Positions 25,925-35,377 of a DNA stretch of 64,000 bases are shown piece after piece; the stretch's first letter is position 1, and the number at the start of each line of letters is the position of its first letter. The notes under the pieces are model-generated. The model saw only the letters and a list, made by a program, of their open reading frames with translations, searched no databases and was not told where the DNA came from. Source of the DNA: Scatomonas sp963928055. Lineage in GTDB: Bacteria; Bacillota; Clostridia; Lachnospirales; Lachnospiraceae. The position numbers and the translations under genes are program-made. The DNA lies in NCBI GenBank assembly GCA_963928055.1, contig CAWVDN010000001.1, positions 744,001-808,000 on the forward strand, in the 5' to 3' direction.

Positions 25925-27022
25925 ATGAAATTAAAACACAAAGATCATTTTCATGGGAGCGATCTGGAAAAGATTGAAGAAATCTATCACATAAAAAAAG
26001 AAGAGATCGTCAGTTTTTCCGCCAACGTGAATCCTCTGGGCATTTCCAGCAAGCTGCGGAATTCCCTGGCGCAGCATCTGGACGCCATCACCGTCTATCC
26101 GGACCGGGAATACCGGGAACTGCGCCAGTGCATCGCCGATTACGCCGGAAGCCAGCCGGAAAATATCATTGTGGGGAACGGCTCCACAGAGTTGATCTCT
26201 CTGTTCATCCAGACCCATCAGCCGAAAAAAGCCATGATCCTCGGCCCCACCTATTCCGAGTATGAGCGGGAGATCACCCTGGGAGGCGGCTCCACGGTCT
26301 ACTACCCTCTGCGTGAGGAACAGGACTTCCGTATGGATGTCCGGGATTTCTGCGGCCGCTTAAACGACAGCCTGGATCTGGTGGTGCTGTGCAATCCCAA
26401 TAACCCCACCTCCACCGCCATCTCCTCCGGAGAAATGCGGCAGATCCTGGACGCCTGCCTGCAGCACGGTATCTTTGTCATGGTGGACGAAACGTATGTG
26501 GAATTTACGGAAAACGTGGAAAAGATGTCTTCCGTCTCCCTGACCAACTACTATACCAACCTGATCATCCTCCGGGGCACCTCGAAATTTTTCGCCGCCC
26601 CGGGCCTGCGGCTGGGCTACGCAGTCACCGGCAACCAGGACCTGATTCGCACCATCAACACCCGGCAGAACCCCTGGTCCATCAGTTCCCTGGCGGAGAT
26701 CGCCGGACGGCTCATGTTCCAGGATCACGATTATATGCGCGAGACCAGAAATCTGATCCTCTCGGAGCGGAAGCGCCTGTACGACGCCTTAAGCTCCTGG
26801 GATTCCGTAAAGGTCTACGCTCCGGCAGCCAACTTCATCCTGGCCAGGATCCTGAAGCCGGATGTGGACGCGGATCGGCTCTTCGACCACTGCATCCGCC
26901 AGAAACTCATGATCCGCAACTGCTCCACCTTCCCCTTCCTGGACAACCACTATTTCCGGTTCTGCATCATGAATCCGGAACAGAATGACCGGCTGCTGAA
27001 AGCGCTGGGGGAGGTACTGTAA
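25925..27022 (+). CDS. PLP-dependent aminotransferase/decarboxylase, HisC/CobD type
   Basis: This 365-aa fold-type I PLP enzyme has FSANVNPLGISSK at the N-terminus, the substrate-binding loop VGNGSTELISLF, the aminotransferase motif LCNPNNPT, the PLP-phenol aspartate in VDETYVEF, and the Schiff-base lysine in RGTSKFFAAPGLRLGY. NVNPLG and the overall length match threonine-phosphate decarboxylase (CobD) and histidinol-phosphate aminotransferase. Because no his or cob genes are adjacent, I cannot choose between them. AAAAGAGG lies before the ATG, and the upstream extension lacks support. It is the only plus-strand gene in this part of the window. Confidence 0.85.
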   Translation: MKLKHKDHFHGSDLEKIEEIYHIKKEEIVSFSANVNPLGISSKLRNSLAQHLDAITVYPDREYRELRQCIADYAGSQPENIIVGNGSTELISLFIQTHQPKKAMILGPTYSEYEREITLGGGSTVYYPLREEQDFRMDVRDFCGRLNDSLDLVVLCNPNNPTSTAISSGEMRQILDACLQHGIFVMVDETYVEFTENVEKMSSVSLTNYYTNLIILRGTSKFFAAPGLRLGYAVTGNQDLIRTINTRQNPWSISSLAEIAGRLMFQDHDYMRETRNLILSERKRLYDALSSWDSVKVYAPAANFILARILKPDVDADRLFDHCIRQKLMIRNCSTFPFLDNHYFRFCIMNPEQNDRLLKALGEVL

Positions 27023-27044
27023 GGCGCAGAAGCTTGATTCCCGG

Positions 27045-27700
27045 CTTCTTACGGTAGTCTGATTTGTGCCCCTACGGGCTCAATACTTGCTTCCTGTTTC
27101 CTTACGGTAGCCTGTTCTGCGCCCCTACGGGCGCAGTACTTGTTTCCTGATTCCTTACGGTAGTCTGATTTGCGCCCCTACGGGCGCAATGCTTGATTTA
27201 TGATTTCTTACGGTAGTCTGTTCTGCGCCCCTACGGGCGCAGCACTTGATTCCTGTTTCCTTACGGTAGTTTGTTCTGCGCCCCTACGGGCGCAGTACTT
27301 GATTTTCGCTTCCTTACGGTAGTCTGAGTTGCGCCCCTACGGGCGCAATGCTTGATTTCTGATTTCTTACGGTAGTCTGTTCTGCGCCCCTACGGGCGCA
27401 GCACTTGATTCCTGTTTCCTTACGGTAGTTTGTTCTGCGCCCCTACGGGCGCTATACTTGATTCCTGTTTCCTTACGGTAGTCTGATCCGCGCCCCTACA
27501 GGCGCAGTACTTGTTTCCTGTTTCCTTACGGTAGTCTGATCCGCGCCCCTACGGGCGCTATACTTGCTTCCCGCTTCCTTACGGTAGTCTGATCCGCGCC
27601 CCTACGGGCGCAGTACTTGATTTCTGGTTCCTTACGGTAGCCTGAGTTGCGCCCCTACGGGCGCAGTACTTGTTTCCTGTTTCCTTACGGTAGTCTGATC
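27045..27700. repeat. Tandem array, 53-bp period, 13 conserved cores with internal hairpins
   Basis: The core TTACGGTAG starts at 27049 and recurs every 53 bp without slippage to 27685 (13 copies). Each unit also has a hairpin of the form TGCGCCC-CTAC-GGGCGCA, with 6-7 bp arms, and a pyrimidine-rich tail (CTTGATTCCTGTTTC). Substitutions concentrate in the tail and loop flanks. Units are directly adjoined without unique spacers. The consensus is the reverse complement of the array at 8.46-8.90 kb. The array fills almost all of the 728-bp gap after the aminotransferase gene; I see no ORF or promoter within it. Confidence 0.95.
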
Positions 27701-27750
27701 TTGAAAGCTACGGGAAGAATTAATAGGATTTTCTTTTCATTTTCTGTTTT

Positions 27751-28545
27751 TCACAGCAGATAGCGGACGGCCAGTTTCTCCAGGATCCTGGTATTCAGAA
27801 CTGTTTTTTCTGTCTCATAGGTCAGGATCAGGCGTTCCCCGGGATAAATATTATTTTCCACATACAGTTCTATTTTTCGGACAGCGCTCTGGGCATAAAC
27901 AGGGTCGTCCATCTTGCCGTCATGCTCCCAGTATATTTCCTGCCGTGTTCTTCTGGAAAGAAAAGTAAAATCCGGATAGATCACGCCAAATCCCTGCAGA
28001 AAAAGAGGATGCTCATATTTATAGGGGATTCCCTGGTGATAGAAAAAGTCTGCCAGGATTTTTTCCGATTTGGACCGGACCCTCTCTCCCTGTTCTGTCA
28101 GAATGACCGGCGCGTCTTCTTTAAAGGGTTTCCCCTGATATTCTTCTGCCATCCATCTGTCCAGCTGACTTTCCCAGGGTTCTTCCACCGGGCGGATCAT
28201 CCTTTGTCTTTCCCGATGTTCCCTGAAAAAGATCTTTTCTATTTCGTCTTCTGCATAATCCCGGGTGATGCTTCTGATCTGCTGGAGTCTTTTTTCCGCC
28301 AGTTTCAGGACTTTTTCATCGTAGGATTTCTGCGCCAGCTGCCGGATCAATCCCTGCTCCTTTTTTTGAATGTAGTTCCCCCGTCCTTTTTCGCCGGGAA
28401 CCCGATGATAATACTGCATCCATTTTTTGGAACATGAAAGGCTCAGACTTCCAGGAGGCGCATTTTTCAACTGTTCCTCGGTCTTAAAAACAATTCGTTC
28501 CAGTCTTTCCTGCTCCTGCAGCAGTAATTGTTTCAGATTTTCCAT
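27751..28545 (-). CDS. Putative PD-(D/E)XK-fold nuclease-like protein
   Basis: This 264-aa protein has a lysine/glutamate-rich helical N-terminal half (LLLQEQERLERIVFKTEEQ, KLAEKRLQQIRSI). The C-terminal half shows the PD-(D/E)XK pattern: a Glu in VRSKSEKILADFFYHQGI, an Asp in VIYPDFTFLSRR, then IYWEHDGKMDDPVYAQ, with a lysine shortly after (RKIELY). It could be a restriction-type or repair nuclease, or a degenerate relative. No methyltransferase or phage gene is nearby. The gene looks more AT-rich than its neighbours, suggesting acquisition. GGAGG precedes the ATG. Confidence 0.6.
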   Translation of the reverse strand: MENLKQLLLQEQERLERIVFKTEEQLKNAPPGSLSLSCSKKWMQYYHRVPGEKGRGNYIQKKEQGLIRQLAQKSYDEKVLKLAEKRLQQIRSITRDYAEDEIEKIFFREHRERQRMIRPVEEPWESQLDRWMAEEYQGKPFKEDAPVILTEQGERVRSKSEKILADFFYHQGIPYKYEHPLFLQGFGVIYPDFTFLSRRTRQEIYWEHDGKMDDPVYAQSAVRKIELYVENNIYPGERLILTYETEKTVLNTRILEKLAVRYLL

Positions 28546-28752
28546 AGGCTTCCTCCTTTTCCGTTATAAAATGATTCATAAAGGATATTTGTCAGCAGAC
28601 TTTCTGACATGGAAATCGCAAGAGATTCTCAGATTGTTTTGAAATGTGAATAGAAAATGGTTTACGCAGGCCATTCTGCTGCGAACAGGAAATGGCAATA
28701 ATATGATTACGGCAGAATGGATCCCCTTTTTCCTGTACAATTTTGTTATTTT

Positions 28753-28793
28753 GGTTATTGCCCGTAGAATTCCACGGGCAATAACCATTTTTC
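28753..28793 (+). terminator. Strong hairpin with T run in the nuclease-fbp gap
   Basis: A perfect 13-bp stem (GGTTATTGCCCGT / ACGGGCAATAACC) with an 8-nt loop is followed on the plus strand by ATTTTT. No plus-strand gene lies upstream, and the minus strand has only AAAATAAC after the stem. The 319-bp gap (28546-28864) otherwise shows no confident feature, so this may end an unseen plus-strand transcript or protect the 3' end of the fbp mRNA. Confidence 0.5.
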
Positions 28794-28864
28794 CTATATA
28801 TTCCGCTATCTGTCGGAAGATCCGCAGATTCTTTCTCCCTGCGGCAAAAGCCTCCTCTTCCCTC

Positions 28865-30820
28865 TCAGCTCTTTTCGATGATCCGGCCGCTTCGGTAGGC
28901 GTCCAGCAGCTCCTTCAGTTCGCTGATCCTCTCTTTCAGGGCTTTGCCGTTGTCGGTGTCCCCCACAAGCATCCGGCGGGGGGCCATTTCCACCAGGATT
29001 CGCTCTGAGTGGATGTCCGTCTCGTTGGCGATGGCCTCTTCTGTGGAAGTAAAGGGCTTGTGGGCCACCAGCATCATGCCGTAGGAATTGTAGATCAGGG
29101 TATAGCCGGCGATGCCGGTCTTGGACTGGTAGGCTTTGGAAAAGCCGCCGTCGATGATCAGGACCTTTCCTCCGCATTTGGCGGGGTTTTCTCCGGAGCT
29201 CTGCAGCACCGGCACGTGGCCGTTGACAATGTGGGCGTCCGGTCCCAGGCCGAATTCCGCCAGGATCCGGTCCATGACTTTTTCATCGTTCAGCAGGGCG
29301 TAGTAGGGATTTTTCGTCTCCTTGTGGGTCTCCGGCTCCGCCAGGAAATAGCGCTCAAAAGTGGCCATCTTGTCTTTGCCGAAGAGGGGGGAATTGGGAC
29401 TTCCCCAGATGTACCAGAGGATATCCTTGCCTTTTTCCCGCTCCGTCTCGTCGATGGCAAAAAAGGCCTTCCGGACATAGGTCTCCAGCACATCGTACAG
29501 CTGCTTCCCGGAATAGTTTTTCCCGTAGATGTTGACCTTCAGGAATTTTCCGTTCTCGTCCAGGGGCACGCAGCCGTGATACAGAAGGTTGTTGTTGAAG
29601 ACCTTGTACAGGCTTCCCCGGTTCAGCAGCAGCAGCATATGCTGCTGAAGCTTGTCGCAGTGGCGGAAGGCGGACTGAAGCCGCTCCATGACGGTCTTCT
29701 CCTCCTCCGTGAGCCTGTAGGGATTTTTCGGATCGATGGTGGGGAAATGGGTGTCCAGCAGCGTGTACTCTTTCCCCTCCAGCAGGATGGTGCCCTTTTC
29801 GTAGTCGATCTTGTCCAGGAGCCTGCGGTTTTCCAGGCCGAAGCTTTTTCTGCGGGCAATGAGCTGTCCCTCCAGCTTAAACTGGATAATGGCGATGGCC
29901 TTGTGCATCTTCCGGTTCAGCTCGTCCTCCGATTTATCCGGGTGGGAGCCGGAACCTTTGATCTTGAACAGATGACAGGGATCGTCCCCGTACACGTTCA
30001 GGGCCAGGGTGGCCAGGGGAAGCATATTGATGCCGTAGCCGTCCTCCAGCAGATCCAGGTTGCCGTAGCGGGCGGAATTCCGGAGCACCGTGGCGATGCA
30101 GGCCAGCTGGCCGGCCGCGGCGCCCATCCACACCACATCATGGTTGCCCCACTGGATATCCAGAGAATGATAGGTGAGCAGCTTGTCCATGATCCGGTCC
30201 GGCCCCGGTCCCCGGTCGTAGATATCTCCCAGGATATGCAGATGGTCGATGACCAGCCGCTGGATCAGCTCGCTGAGGGCGATGATAAATACCGGAGCCC
30301 TGCCGATGGAGATAATGGTATCCACAATGGCGCTGTAGTACGCCTCCTTGTCCAGGACCTCCGCCTTTTCCGTGATCAGCTCCTCGATAACGTAGGCGAA
30401 ATCCTTGGGCAGGGCCTTGCGGACTTTGGAGCGGGTATACTTGGAAGCCACGGTCTTGCAGACCTCGATGAGCCGGTACAGGGTGATCCGGTACCACTCG
30501 TCCATGTGCTTTTCCGTTCGGGCGATGAGTTCCATTTTTTCTCGCGGATAATAGATCAGCGTGGCCAGAGCGTCTTTATCGGCGGAACTTAAGGTCCGGC
30601 CGAAAACGTCGTCGATTTTTTTCTTTACAGAACCGGAGCCGTTTTTCAGTACATGGGAAAAGGCCTCGTATTCCCCGTGGATGTCTGTGATAAAATGCTC
30701 CGTGCCCTTGGGCAGGTTCAGGATGGACTGGAGATTGATGATCTCCGTGGAGGCCTTGGCGATGGTAGGATACAGCTCCGCCAGGCGCTGCAGGTATTTT
30801 AAATCCAGCTCTTCTTTCAT
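28865..30820 (-). CDS. fbp: Fructose-1,6-bisphosphatase, class III
   Basis: This 651-aa enzyme hydrolyses fructose-1,6-bisphosphate in gluconeogenesis. Class III is the Firmicute type, with a calcineurin-like metallophosphatase core: FITDIHGEYEAF, HILGDIYDRGPGPDRIMD, and WGNHDVVWMG supply the metal-binding D, H, D, N and H residues. A C-terminal IVNGHVPV provides another histidine. The length matches the family. GGGAG precedes the chosen ATG; the 12-codon extension is not needed. It is the last gene of the thyA-to-fbp run, 22 bp after polC. Confidence 0.96.
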   Translation of the reverse strand: MKEELDLKYLQRLAELYPTIAKASTEIINLQSILNLPKGTEHFITDIHGEYEAFSHVLKNGSGSVKKKIDDVFGRTLSSADKDALATLIYYPREKMELIARTEKHMDEWYRITLYRLIEVCKTVASKYTRSKVRKALPKDFAYVIEELITEKAEVLDKEAYYSAIVDTIISIGRAPVFIIALSELIQRLVIDHLHILGDIYDRGPGPDRIMDKLLTYHSLDIQWGNHDVVWMGAAAGQLACIATVLRNSARYGNLDLLEDGYGINMLPLATLALNVYGDDPCHLFKIKGSGSHPDKSEDELNRKMHKAIAIIQFKLEGQLIARRKSFGLENRRLLDKIDYEKGTILLEGKEYTLLDTHFPTIDPKNPYRLTEEEKTVMERLQSAFRHCDKLQQHMLLLLNRGSLYKVFNNNLLYHGCVPLDENGKFLKVNIYGKNYSGKQLYDVLETYVRKAFFAIDETEREKGKDILWYIWGSPNSPLFGKDKMATFERYFLAEPETHKETKNPYYALLNDEKVMDRILAEFGLGPDAHIVNGHVPVLQSSGENPAKCGGKVLIIDGGFSKAYQSKTGIAGYTLIYNSYGMMLVAHKPFTSTEEAIANETDIHSERILVEMAPRRMLVGDTDNGKALKERISELKELLDAYRSGRIIEKS

Positions 30821-30842
30821 TCTTTCTCCCTTCTGAAACCCC

Positions 30843-33800
30843 TTACACCAGGTCAAACAGTGAAATCTGGTTGGACTGTGGCAGGTCTCCGAAAATTCCC
30901 AGGTCGCTCATAAGATCGATGACGGTGGCGCTGACTTTGGTGCGGCTGCGGAAGTCATCCTTGGAGAGGAATTTTCCGTCTCTGGCCGCCAGCACTACGG
31001 CGTCCGCCGCCTTGTCTCCCAGGCCTTCAATGGTATCCAGGGCGGGCATCAGCTTCCCGTCCAGGATCTGGAACCGGTGAGCTTTGGCCTGATACAGATC
31101 CACCGGCAGGAATTCATATCCTCTGGCGTACATTTCCTGCACGATCTTCATATCCTTGTAGGTGTCCTGTTCCTTTTTGGAAAGGGTGTCCCAGCGCTTC
31201 CGGTACTCGTCCATATAGTATTCCAGCCGCTCCCGGCCCATACACATGAGCTCGTAGCTGAAAGCCGAGGCCCGGATGGAAAAGTAAGCCGCGTAGTAAG
31301 CCAGGGGCTCGTAGATCTTGTACCAGGCGATCCGGTAAGCCATCATGACGTAGGCCGCCGCGTGGGCCTTGGGGAACATGTACTTGATCTTTTTGCAGGA
31401 CCAGATATACCAGTCCGGCACCCCGTGGGCGGTCATCTCCTCCTCCCACTGGGGCTTCAGCCCCTTGCCCTTGCGGACGCTCTCCATAATGGTAAAGGCC
31501 AGCTCGCTTTCCAGACCCATGCCGATGAGATAAGTCATGATATCGTCCCGGGTACAGATGGCGGTGGAAATGGTGGCCTTGCCCTCCTCGATGAGGGTCT
31601 GGGCATTGCCCAGCCACACGTCGGTGCCGTGGGACAGGCCGGAGATCCGGATCAGATCCGAGAAGGTCTGGGGCTTGGTATCCTGAAGCATCTGGATGAC
31701 AAAGTCGGTGCCGAACTCCGGGATGCCAAGGCACCCTAAAGGGCAGCCGCCGATGTCCTCGGGCTTGATGCCCAGGGCTTCGGTGCTCTTAAACAGGGAC
31801 ATGACTTTTGGCTCGTCCAGGGGCACCTCCGTGGCGTCGGTGCCGGTCAGGTCCTCCAGCATGCGGATCATGGTGGGATCATCGTGTCCCAGTATGTCCA
31901 GCTTCAGCAAGTTGGCGTCGATGGAGTGGTAATCAAAATGGGTGGTGATAATATCCGTGTCGTTGTCGTTGGCGGGATGCTGCACCGGAGTGAAGGAGTT
32001 GATATCCTCCCCGAAGGGCAGCACAATGATGCCGCCCGGGTGCTGTCCGGTGGTCCGGCGGATGCCGGTGCAGCCCAGGACAATGCGGTCGATCTCGCAG
32101 TTCCGCTTGTGAAGGCCCCGCTCTTCATAATATTTCTTCACGTAGCCGAAGGCGGTCTTGTCCGCCAGGGTGCCGATGGTTCCGGCTCGGAAGGTCTGTC
32201 CGGCGCCGAAGATCACCTCCGTATATTTGTGGGCCTTGCTCTGGTACTCTCCGGAAAAGTTCAGGTCGATATCCGGCTCCTTGTTGCCCTTGAAGCCCAG
32301 GAAGGTCTCGAAGGGAATGTCAAAGCCCATTTTCTTTAAAGGCTTCCCGCAGTTGGGGCAGAGTCTGTCCGGCATGTCGCAGCCTGCCCGGCCGGCGTAG
32401 GCCTTCACTTCCGGGGAATCAAAATCCACGTAGTGGCAGGATTCGCAGAGATAGTGGGGGCTTAAGGGGTTCACCTCGGTGATCCCGGCCATGGTGGCCA
32501 CAAAGGAGGATCCCACGGATCCCCGGGAGCCTACCAGGTAGCCGTCCTCGTTGGACTTCCACACCAGCTTCTGGGCAATGATGTACATAACGGCGTAGCC
32601 GTTGGAGATAATGGAGTTCAGCTCCCGCTCCAGACGGGCCTCCACAATGGGAGGCAGGTTTTCCCCGTAGATCTCGTGGGCCCGGTTGTAGCAGATATTC
32701 CGCAGATCCTGGTCGGAATTCTCGATGACCGGAGGGAATTTCCCCGCCCGGATGGGGGAGATCTTCTGGCACAGATCCGCGATCTTCTGGGGATTGTCGA
32801 TGACGATCTCCTCCGCCTTGGCGCTGCCCAGATAGGAGAATTCTTCCAGCATCTCCTCCGTAGTGTGGAGATACAGGGGCGCCTGGTTGTCCGCGTCCTC
32901 AAAGCCCTTGCCGAACATGATGATCCGGCGGTAGATCTCGTCCTTGGGATCCATAAAGTGCACGTCGCAGGTGGCCACCACCGGCTTCCGGAACTGGTCC
33001 CCCAGCTTGACGATCTTCCGGTTGATCTCCCGGATATCCTCCTCGCTGTTGATGTTCTCGTGGTTTTCGTCTCGGATCATAAAGGCGTTGTTCCCCACGG
33101 GCTGGATCTCCAGATAATCATAAAAAGAAACAATCCGGGAGATCTCCGGATCCGGGGCTCCCCGGAGCAGGGCCTGGTACAGCTCTCCCGCCTCGCAGGC
33201 GGAGCCCAGAAGCAGGCCTTCCCGGTATTTCAGGAAAACGCTTTTGGGCAGCCGGGGCCGGCGGTTGTAATATTTCAGATGGGATTCCGACACCAGCCGG
33301 TACAGGTTTACCCGGCCGGTCTCCCCGGTAGCCAGGATAATGGCGTGGTAGGTGGGCAGCTTCCGCACCGTATGGGGGGACATGCTGCCCTGCTCATTCA
33401 GAGCGTCCAAGTCCAGAATATCCCGTTCTTTCAGCATCTTCACGAATTTCACGAAAATCTCCGCCGTGCAGGCGGCGTCGTCCACCGCCCGGTGGTGATT
33501 CTCCAGGGAAACTCCCAGGGCCTTGGCCACCGTGTCCAGCTTGAACCGGTTCAGTCCCGGCAGCAGAAATCTGGCCATGGCCACGGTATCCACCACGGTA
33601 AACTCCCGCTCAATCCCCAGATCCCCGCAGTTTTTCTGGATAAAGCTCATGTCAAAGCCCGCGTTGTGGGCCACCATCACCGCTCCCTCACAGAATTCCA
33701 GGAACCCGGGCAGCACCTCCCGGATGGTGGGAGCCGGCAGCACCATGTTGTCGCTGATCCCCGTAAGATTTTCAATGCGGAAGGGAATGGGAGCCTCCGG

Positions 33801-35360
33801 GTTTACGAAGGTGGAGAACCGATCCACGATCTTCCCCTCCTCCACCCGGACGGCGCCGATCTCGATGATCCGGCAGCTGGCCGGAGAAAAGCCCGTGGTC
33901 TCAATGTCGAAGACGACAAAGGGACTGTCCAGGCTTTGGCCCCGGCTGTCGGTGACGATGCCCTTCAGGTCGTCCACCAGATACGCCTCCATGCCGTAGA
34001 TCACCTTGAAAGGCGCGGAGATCTGCTTCAGCTCTTCTTTCGTCACCTCCGGGTGGTCCTTCTGGTACTGCTCCCGGTATTTGGAATCGATGTCTTCCAT
34101 GGCGTGGTTGGCCTCGGGAAAGGCCTGGACCACCCCGTGGTCCGTAATGGCGATGGCGGGATGGCCCCAGGCATAGGCCCTCTTCACCAGAGCTGCCGCG
34201 TCGGTGACCCCGTCCATGTCGCTCATCTTGGTATGGCAGTGGAGCTCCACCCGCTTCCGCAGGCTGTTGTCGTGGCGGCCTTCCCGGAAGTCCTGGCTTT
34301 TCTTGATGCCCCAGACAGAGGTCACCGTCAGTTCGTGGTCGAAGGAGTCGGTCATGACCTTGCCCTTGACTTTGACAAAAGCCCCCTTCTTCAGGACCCC
34401 GGCCATCTCCGGGATCTGCTCCGCCTTGATAAAGATTTTCACGGTTATGGTGTCCGTGTCGTCAGTGACCGCAAAGACCAGCAGGCCCCGGCCATTCCGC
34501 AGCTCCCGGCTGTCAAAGCTCAGGATCTGTCCCCGGATCACCACATCTCCCACAGCCCCTTCGATGCTGTCAATGGGGATGCTTTCCTCCTCAAAGTCCC
34601 GGCCGTAAAGCAGATCCGGGTTGTCCCCCCGGCGCAGGGGCTGGTCCTCACGGCCGGATCTTCCCCGGCCCCGGCCGTTTCTTTTGCCGGATGCCTTTGC
34701 GGCTGTACGGGTTCCCCCGGGCTCTCCGGCCTTCTCCTGCTGCTTTTCTTCTTCCCGGCCGGCGGCCCCCAGGGGGGTATGCTCCGCCACATGCCGGGCC
34801 GCCTCCCGCATCTCCTGCTCGCTCTTCTGAATGGAACTCTCCTCCCGTTCCTCCCGGAAGGACACCCGGATGCTCAGCCGCATGCCGCAACGCTCGCAGA
34901 AGATCTTATCCAGGATCCGGTACAGCTCCTCCTCTTTCTCATGGGCGATGACGGAATTCTCCAGCTCCAGCTCCATGACCTCCGTCTCCGGAAAAGCGAG
35001 CCGGGCCGTGCGGAACAGGTGGAACAGCAGGATATGGTAATTCTTCAGTTCCAGAAGAATGCTGGGGTGGTAGACCTCCAGCAGCCGCTCCGGGGTATAC
35101 TGGCGGGAGAGATAAAATTTTTCGATGATCTTCACCCGGATGGGCGCATGGGAAAAAAGCTGGTTCCGGATCATCTCCTCCAGCTTGTAAATATATTTTT
35201 TGTGGATCCACTGGCTGCTGACGGTGTAGATCCGCAGCAGATCCTTCCGGCGGTTCATGGTGACCCGGACTACCTCCATGGTGGACAGCAGATCCTTCAG
35301 TTCTCCCTGGACCTCCAGGTTCGGAAAAGCCTCCAGAAACTCTTTTCCCGCTTCTTCCAT
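30843..35360 (-). CDS. polC: DNA polymerase III alpha subunit, Gram-positive type (PolC)
   Basis: This 1505-aa replicative polymerase is somewhat longer than the usual ~1440 aa. Domain order: N-terminal domain (1-200), a low-complexity linker (EEEKQQEKAGEPGG to RGRGRSGRED), OB fold (VVIRGQILSFDSREL), PHP first half (ELHCHTKMSDMDGV, AITDHGVVQAF), embedded DnaQ-type 3'-5' exonuclease (VVFDIETTGFS, HNAGFDMSF, HRAVDDAACT), and PHP second half. These are followed by a zinc site (CESCHYVDF and CPNCGKPL), the polymerase core with PDIDLNFSGEYQ, and the thumb. GGGAGGAT precedes the ATG. It is cotranscribed with ispG upstream and fbp downstream. Confidence 0.97.
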   Translation of the reverse strand: MEEAGKEFLEAFPNLEVQGELKDLLSTMEVVRVTMNRRKDLLRIYTVSSQWIHKKYIYKLEEMIRNQLFSHAPIRVKIIEKFYLSRQYTPERLLEVYHPSILLELKNYHILLFHLFRTARLAFPETEVMELELENSVIAHEKEEELYRILDKIFCERCGMRLSIRVSFREEREESSIQKSEQEMREAARHVAEHTPLGAAGREEEKQQEKAGEPGGTRTAAKASGKRNGRGRGRSGREDQPLRRGDNPDLLYGRDFEEESIPIDSIEGAVGDVVIRGQILSFDSRELRNGRGLLVFAVTDDTDTITVKIFIKAEQIPEMAGVLKKGAFVKVKGKVMTDSFDHELTVTSVWGIKKSQDFREGRHDNSLRKRVELHCHTKMSDMDGVTDAAALVKRAYAWGHPAIAITDHGVVQAFPEANHAMEDIDSKYREQYQKDHPEVTKEELKQISAPFKVIYGMEAYLVDDLKGIVTDSRGQSLDSPFVVFDIETTGFSPASCRIIEIGAVRVEEGKIVDRFSTFVNPEAPIPFRIENLTGISDNMVLPAPTIREVLPGFLEFCEGAVMVAHNAGFDMSFIQKNCGDLGIEREFTVVDTVAMARFLLPGLNRFKLDTVAKALGVSLENHHRAVDDAACTAEIFVKFVKMLKERDILDLDALNEQGSMSPHTVRKLPTYHAIILATGETGRVNLYRLVSESHLKYYNRRPRLPKSVFLKYREGLLLGSACEAGELYQALLRGAPDPEISRIVSFYDYLEIQPVGNNAFMIRDENHENINSEEDIREINRKIVKLGDQFRKPVVATCDVHFMDPKDEIYRRIIMFGKGFEDADNQAPLYLHTTEEMLEEFSYLGSAKAEEIVIDNPQKIADLCQKISPIRAGKFPPVIENSDQDLRNICYNRAHEIYGENLPPIVEARLERELNSIISNGYAVMYIIAQKLVWKSNEDGYLVGSRGSVGSSFVATMAGITEVNPLSPHYLCESCHYVDFDSPEVKAYAGRAGCDMPDRLCPNCGKPLKKMGFDIPFETFLGFKGNKEPDIDLNFSGEYQSKAHKYTEVIFGAGQTFRAGTIGTLADKTAFGYVKKYYEERGLHKRNCEIDRIVLGCTGIRRTTGQHPGGIIVLPFGEDINSFTPVQHPANDNDTDIITTHFDYHSIDANLLKLDILGHDDPTMIRMLEDLTGTDATEVPLDEPKVMSLFKSTEALGIKPEDIGGCPLGCLGIPEFGTDFVIQMLQDTKPQTFSDLIRISGLSHGTDVWLGNAQTLIEEGKATISTAICTRDDIMTYLIGMGLESELAFTIMESVRKGKGLKPQWEEEMTAHGVPDWYIWSCKKIKYMFPKAHAAAYVMMAYRIAWYKIYEPLAYYAAYFSIRASAFSYELMCMGRERLEYYMDEYRKRWDTLSKKEQDTYKDMKIVQEMYARGYEFLPVDLYQAKAHRFQILDGKLMPALDTIEGLGDKAADAVVLAARDGKFLSKDDFRSRTKVSATVIDLMSDLGIFGDLPQSNQISLFDLV

Positions 35361-35377
35361 TCTATCCTCCCCGGTTC

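Noticed and set aside
27045..27700. CRISPR array or coding repeat
   Set aside because: The whole 53-bp unit is repeated with no spacers, and 53 is not a multiple of three, so no long repetitive protein is encoded.
28646..29008. 120-aa plus-strand ORF across the nuclease-fbp gap
   Set aside because: It runs into the antisense of fbp, crosses the terminator hairpin and has no ribosome-binding site.
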